Origin: an uncultured Clostridia bacterium
GTDB lineage: Bacteria > Bacillota > Clostridia > Oscillospirales > CAG-272
NCBI GenBank assembly: GCA_944391805.1
Contig: CALXUY010000073.1
Location: 1 to 56,575 of the forward strand
Reading direction: 5' to 3'
Length of the DNA: 56,575 bases
Positions 53,608 to 56,575 of this stretch are shown here, in pieces (within the stretch, counting starts at the first letter, position 1; the number at the start of each line of letters is the position of its first letter). Both the position numbers and the translations under genes were made by a program. The notes beneath the pieces are model-generated. The model did not search any database. It saw nothing but the letters and a program-made list of their open reading frames with translations, and was not told the DNA's origin.

Positions 53608-53955
53608 TTGAAAAGTGTTGTAAAAAAAATGATTCCTTTTATTTCTCCATTCGTATTTGGTTTATTTGGCGGATTATTTGTCGAGTGCGTTGTGGGGATT
53701 TCTTCGATGGTAATGTCTCCGTTTGCGGAGTTAGAAAAGATGTCTTTTCTTGTTTTTCTCTGTATCACTTCCGTTTTTTCGGCCATCGTTCTCATCGTGA
53801 TGGTAATTGCTAATATGAGTTATTTGATGAATTTAAATACTGAATGTAAGATAAGGATAGCAGTCATTGCGGAAACTCTCATTGGCTTGATACTTTTTTT
53901 CTTTTCTTGGAATCTGTGGAACTCTGTTGTAGGCGAGCTGTACCATCTGTTTTGA
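53608..53955 (+). CDS. Small membrane protein of unknown function
   Basis: The 115-residue hydrophobic protein has three probable spans (about residues 10-32, 47-70 and 85-105). It begins at a TTG after GGGGAAGGTGAT. The 5' leader (about 53567-53600) is nearly a copy of the leader of the preceding gene, so its start signals came from a duplication. No family was recognised. Confidence 0.6.
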   Translation: MKSVVKKMIPFISPFVFGLFGGLFVECVVGISSMVMSPFAELEKMSFLVFLCITSVFSAIVLIVMVIANMSYLMNLNTECKIRIAVIAETLIGLILFFFSWNLWNSVVGELYHLF

Positions 53956-53967
53956 GCTTGAAAACCA

Positions 53968-54163
53968 TTAAGGCAACACCGCGCAATTCACGGTTCGCAC
54001 CTTGACTGCACAACTTTTTGCATCTTTTTTGCCAAACTGCACAAATCTCCTTGTCAATAGATCCACTATTGCCTGCTGTCAAAAAATTCTTTCAGAATCG
54101 GTTTGTTTGACGAAAAATCTGACGGCAGATTTGAGCAGTCAGAATTGTGCGGTGTTGCCTTAA
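53968..54163. mobile_element. 196-bp MITE-like element with 22-bp terminal inverted repeats
   Basis: Left end TTAAGGCAACACCGCGCAAT... (53968-53989) and right end (54142-54163) are inverted repeats with one mismatch. The inside is non-coding. The same end occurs at 30941. TTAA at both outer ends could be part of the element or a TTAA target duplication. No transposase is present, so it would be moved in trans. Confidence 0.75.
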
Positions 54164-54210
54164 ATATTGAATCAAAAACAGACAATCTGTTTTGAAACAG
54201 ATCATACAGC

Positions 54211-54252
54211 TACAAATCACCCCCTTGATATGGTATTTTATCTACCACATCA
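54211..54252. repeat. Hairpin, copy 1 of the CCCCCTTGAT inverted repeat
   Basis: CCCCCTTGATATGGTA pairs with TACCACATCAAGGGGG. A second copy lies at about 54852-54893, each with ACAAATCA before it and TTTGGT after it. They sit just after the 3' ends of the related minus-strand genes and were duplicated along with them; probable terminators. Confidence 0.7.
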
Positions 54253-54269
54253 AGGGGGCTTTGGTCTGA

Positions 54270-54725
54270 TCAGGTCTGATGCTTGATTGGTATGCTGCCT
54301 AACACAAAAGATAAGATGAAAACCGGCCATCCCGTTAGCAAAAATATATCTACCGCATAATTATCTAAACTCGTACCCGGAGATATATTCACTATAACTA
54401 AAATTAGACACTGAAAAACCAAAGTGGAAACCGATAGAACTGCTGAAATCCAGTAACATATTTTGGCAATTCTCTTTGGTTTATGCTTTAGAATCTTATA
54501 AACACTTCTAATACAAGAAAGTTCCAGCGCTAAAATAGGATATATAACGAACATTCCCATACCCAGCGAAAAAAGAAATTCATTACGTACCCTATCAGGA
54601 TCATCTGGAAAATCAGCTTTAGTCAGATAATATGATCGTATGATACATATTAATAATCCAATTACGGAAAGCGCAAAAATAACCAGACCTATCCGTAAAA
54701 ACAACCGTGCCTTTTTATTGTTCAT
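54270..54725 (-). CDS. Small four-span membrane protein
   Basis: The 151-residue protein has spans at about residues 10-30, 50-72, 88-110 and 125-145, with a basic loop SVYKILKHKPKRIAKI. It ends LGSIPIKHQT. Related copies lie at 54905-55240 and 55210-55318. No family was recognised. AT-rich composition. GGAGACC lies upstream of the ATG. Confidence 0.6.
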   Translation of the reverse strand: MNNKKARLFLRIGLVIFALSVIGLLICIIRSYYLTKADFPDDPDRVRNEFLFSLGMGMFVIYPILALELSCIRSVYKILKHKPKRIAKICYWISAVLSVSTLVFQCLILVIVNISPGTSLDNYAVDIFLLTGWPVFILSFVLGSIPIKHQT

Positions 54726-54851
54726 AATGGTCTCCTACATTGTGATTGTCAGATTCCATTTTATGGTATGATCATTATATCATAAAAAAATGTAAAAGTA
54801 AACCATTTCATCAAAAAAGCCGATCAGGGTATAGTAGCCGATCTACAAATC

Positions 54852-54893
54852 ACCCCCTTGATATGGTATATTGATTCTACCACATCAAGGGGA
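54852..54893. repeat. Hairpin, copy 2 of the CCCCCTTGAT inverted repeat
   Basis: Second copy of the stem seen at 54211-54252, with a slightly altered loop. It follows the 3' end of the second membrane protein copy and marks the limit of the duplicated unit. Confidence 0.7.
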
Positions 54894-54904
54894 CTTTGGT
54901 ATAC

Positions 54905-55240
54905 TCAGGTCTTATGTTTGATGGGTATGCTGCTTAACACAAAAGAGATGATGATAACCGGCGGTTGGATAATCAAAAGCATGTCTGCCTCATTTTCGTT
55001 GCCAATCACTCCAACAAAGCACAGACATAGAAAAACAAATGCGGAAAACGATAAAATTGCAGAAATCCAGTAACATATTTTGACAATTCCCTTTGGCTCA
55101 TGCCTTAGAATTTTATAAACACTTCTGATACAAGAAAGCTCTATCGCCAAAACAGAAACCATAATAAATATATAAACAATCAGCGCTAAACCTTCCATAT
55201 AGGCACTAATACCGTCGTCTGGAGGATTGGCCTGATACAA
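54905..55240 (-). pseudogene. N-terminally truncated copy of the small membrane protein
   Basis: The C-terminal 95 or so residues (IELSCIRSVYKILRHEPKGIVKICYW and a closing LSSIPIKHKT) match the gene at 54270, but the N-terminal span is missing and replaced by MYQANPPDDG. The frame is open, so a shortened protein may be made, but it looks like a decaying duplicate. Confidence 0.6.
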
Positions 55241-55318
55241 GAGAGTTCTATCGCTAAAGCAGAAATCATCATAAATATATAAACAAATAGCTCAAAACCC
55301 GGCATAAATTCACGAATA
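55210..55318 (-). pseudogene. Fragment of a third copy of the small membrane protein
   Basis: Only the segment PGFELFVYIFMMISALAIELSCIR is recognisable, followed by unrelated codons. It overlaps the start of the second copy in another frame, showing that copies 2 and 3 were joined by a deletion. Confidence 0.5.
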
Positions 55319-55347
55319 GGATCATTTGGACTACTCCAGAAAACCCT

Positions 55348-55557
55348 GTGCTTGAATTTTATAAATTTGACCTTCCCAATAACGATTTTGACACCGGTGT
55401 GATGTATGCGCATGACTATGATCAAGATCGGGTTGTTCTTTATATGGAAACATGGAACGAATATGTCACCATAGAAAACATAACGGATCATGGTTATACT
55501 GCTTTTTTGATTGATCAAGATACGCGACAGTACCGTTTGGAAGATCGTCAAGCATGA
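55348..55557 (+). pseudogene. Gene fragment of unknown origin
   Basis: An open frame reading NDFDTGVMYAHDYDQDRVV and then LYMETWNEYV, open upstream to about 55318 where the membrane protein fragment begins. It looks protein-like but lacks an N-terminus, start and ribosome binding site. It is antisense to the end of the next fragment; only one can be real at each base. Confidence 0.35.
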
Positions 55558-55917
55558 CTCCACAAATGGCAAGATACCCTGTTTGGTCGTTCACGGGATA
55601 GTAATACATATCATAGTAGTCACCCGCAAGGGAAGCCTCAAATGTAGACGAAACAATTTCGGATCTGCCTTTGTGGAAGCGGTCTACACGGAAGGTTCTA
55701 TTATGTTTTGCTGAAAGAACCTGTGTGATGAAAACTCCCCCTCCTCGGTTTTCGATACTTCTGTTTGAACTTCGGCTATTATTTCCTTTTGAATTTCCGA
55801 TGTATGAGTTTTTTCTGAAACACTATCGCCATCTGTATAATTTGGAACAATCGTACAGGCACTCATGTTAGATAGCAATGCTGTGGATAATAGCAATGTT
55901 ATAGCACGTCTTTTCAT
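55476..55917 (-). pseudogene. Lipoprotein start joined to a frameshifted SpoIIE-like fragment
   Basis: The minus strand begins with a good signal peptide and lipobox (MSACTIVP) and reads to a stop at 55684. From about 55740 another frame gives RSEIVSSTFEASLAGDYYDM and then YYYPVNDQTGYLAICGVM, resembling the GDYYD motif of SpoIIE/RsbU-type PP2C phosphatases, before stopping near 55476. A frameshift and loss of the C-terminus would explain this. The phosphatase likeness is tentative. GGAGG stands before the ATG. Confidence 0.4.
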
Positions 55918-56076
55918 TTGATACCTCCTATGGATTTGATTTCCGTGAGATGATTATGGCTTTATTATAGCATAACCATCTCATTAAAAAAGACAAACAG
56001 GGTAAAAGGCCGGTCCCATTCCCATAAGCCCGGACCCGGATATAGTAGGTCTTGCCGGCAGTGAGGTACTGCGCAT

Positions 56077-56412
56077 ATGCCGCACCCGGTTTTTTTCTGT
56101 ATGTTTACAGAAGATATTGGAATGTTTTCCCTATCGTCTTTCGGAGATTCCGCGCCTGTTTTTATTACAAGAGATGGATGGAAAACGTATGAAGAAGTGC
56201 TCCTGCCAGAAATTTATCAGTCAACCAGTCATGAAAATTGTACGATTTGTATGGATTGCGGGGGTGAAGTAATCCATTGCTCTTATGCAGATGGAACATA
56301 TATATTGAAGGCCAGAAAATACCGAGCATGTCAAAACCAATATGTGATATTGCAGTTTACATCCTATGATTTAAAAAATTGGGCATTCAGTCCGGAGCCT
56401 GACGGGAAGTAA
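56077..56412 (+). CDS. Hypothetical protein, probably a C-terminal fragment
   Basis: The 111-residue frame has no clear ribosome binding site and starts abruptly; the segments FITRDGWKTYEEVLLPE and LKNWAFSPEPDGK look like the end of a larger extracellular protein. No family was recognised. The gap 55918-56076 holds AT-rich sequence without a gene. Terminator-like hairpins follow. Confidence 0.4.
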   Translation: MPHPVFFCMFTEDIGMFSLSSFGDSAPVFITRDGWKTYEEVLLPEIYQSTSHENCTICMDCGGEVIHCSYADGTYILKARKYRACQNQYVILQFTSYDLKNWAFSPEPDGK

Positions 56413-56418
56413 AAACCA

Positions 56419-56500
56419 CCTGCCGCAAATGGTTTCATTTGCGGCAGGCCAGTCTGTCGAAAAACGCCCATCAAGCGAGAGCCGAAACGGGCGTTTTGGA
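56419..56500 (+). terminator. Two hairpins at the window end
   Basis: A perfect 13-bp stem (56419-56431 with 56436-56448) is followed by AAAACGCCC/GGGCGTTTT (56461-56469 with 56489-56497). The second ends in TTTT and looks like a terminator usable from both sides. Confidence 0.75.
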
Positions 56501-56575
56501 ATATAAGCGAGAAAAAAATGAGAAAAATGCAAAGAAGAGGGAGGGATGGATATCACTCCACTTTCTTTTTGCGAA

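Noticed and set aside
1..56575. CRISPR arrays, tRNA or rRNA genes, full insertion sequences, prophage genes
   Set aside because: No regularly spaced direct repeats, no cloverleaf with GTTCRANNC arm, no transposase, integrase or phage structural motifs were recognised.

Overview
The window looks like a chromosomal segment of a Gram-positive anaerobe of the Clostridia, perhaps an Oscillospiraceae-type gut lineage. The evidence is AGGAGG-type ribosome binding sites, sigma-A promoters with 17-bp spacers, a T-box leader, FabK as enoyl reductase, many lipobox lipoproteins, and superoxide reductase. The family-level placement is an inference. Base composition is high-GC over most of the window, with clearly AT-rich stretches at about 37.1-39.9 kb and 52.2-56.6 kb that look acquired or decaying. 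No tRNA, rRNA, CRISPR array or transposase was seen.

Layout. 0-4.4 kb: a dispersed repeat, proC, and two tandem paralogous substrate-binding-type lipoprotein genes, the first frameshifted. 4.6-6.3 kb, minus strand: phosphate transporter pit and its DUF47 partner. 7.0-13.9 kb (cassette A): a substrate-binding-type lipoprotein, a secreted CBM9-like/SGNH hydrolase with a C-terminal membrane anchor, a cytosolic EEP-fold hydrolase, and a lipoprotein carrying the same EEP domain. 14.0-16.5 kb: a T-box leader followed by a truncated trpF, trpB and trpA. 16.6-20.6 kb: desulfoferrodoxin, a membrane protein and an HD hydrolase on the minus strand, a repeat, and pyruvate kinase. 21.0-30.9 kb: a type II fatty-acid operon (acpP, fabK, fabD, fabG, fabF, accB, fabZ, accC, accD, accA) ending in an AMP-dependent acyl-CoA synthetase, with no fabH and no linked fab regulator. 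31.4-35.0 kb: a TetR-controlled operon with an iron alcohol dehydrogenase, a cyclophilin-like lipoprotein and an odd protein with a faint uronate isomerase resemblance.

35.1-37.0 kb: a self-regulated GntR/YtrA repressor with an ABC exporter. 37.3-42.7 kb: five genes for two FtsX-type ABC systems. 43.0-52.2 kb (cassette B): an AraC regulator, a substrate-binding-type lipoprotein, a secreted GLUG-type beta-helix protein, a 38-residue peptide, a lipoprotein with a metallo-beta-lactamase domain and a cytosolic metallo-beta-lactamase relative. 52.5-56.6 kb: a BspA-type leucine-rich-repeat lipoprotein, small membrane proteins, a 196-bp MITE-like element and gene fragments.

The most system-like observation is that cassettes A and B share one plan: an orphan solute-binding lipoprotein without a permease, a large secreted protein, and an exported/cytosolic pair of related hydrolases whose exported member carries two copies of the same N-terminal module. 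The hydrolase fold is exchanged between the cassettes (EEP in A, metallo-beta-lactamase in B). Second is the fatty-acid operon, whose promoter carries four GGAAC boxes at exact 11-bp spacing, a possible undescribed operator.
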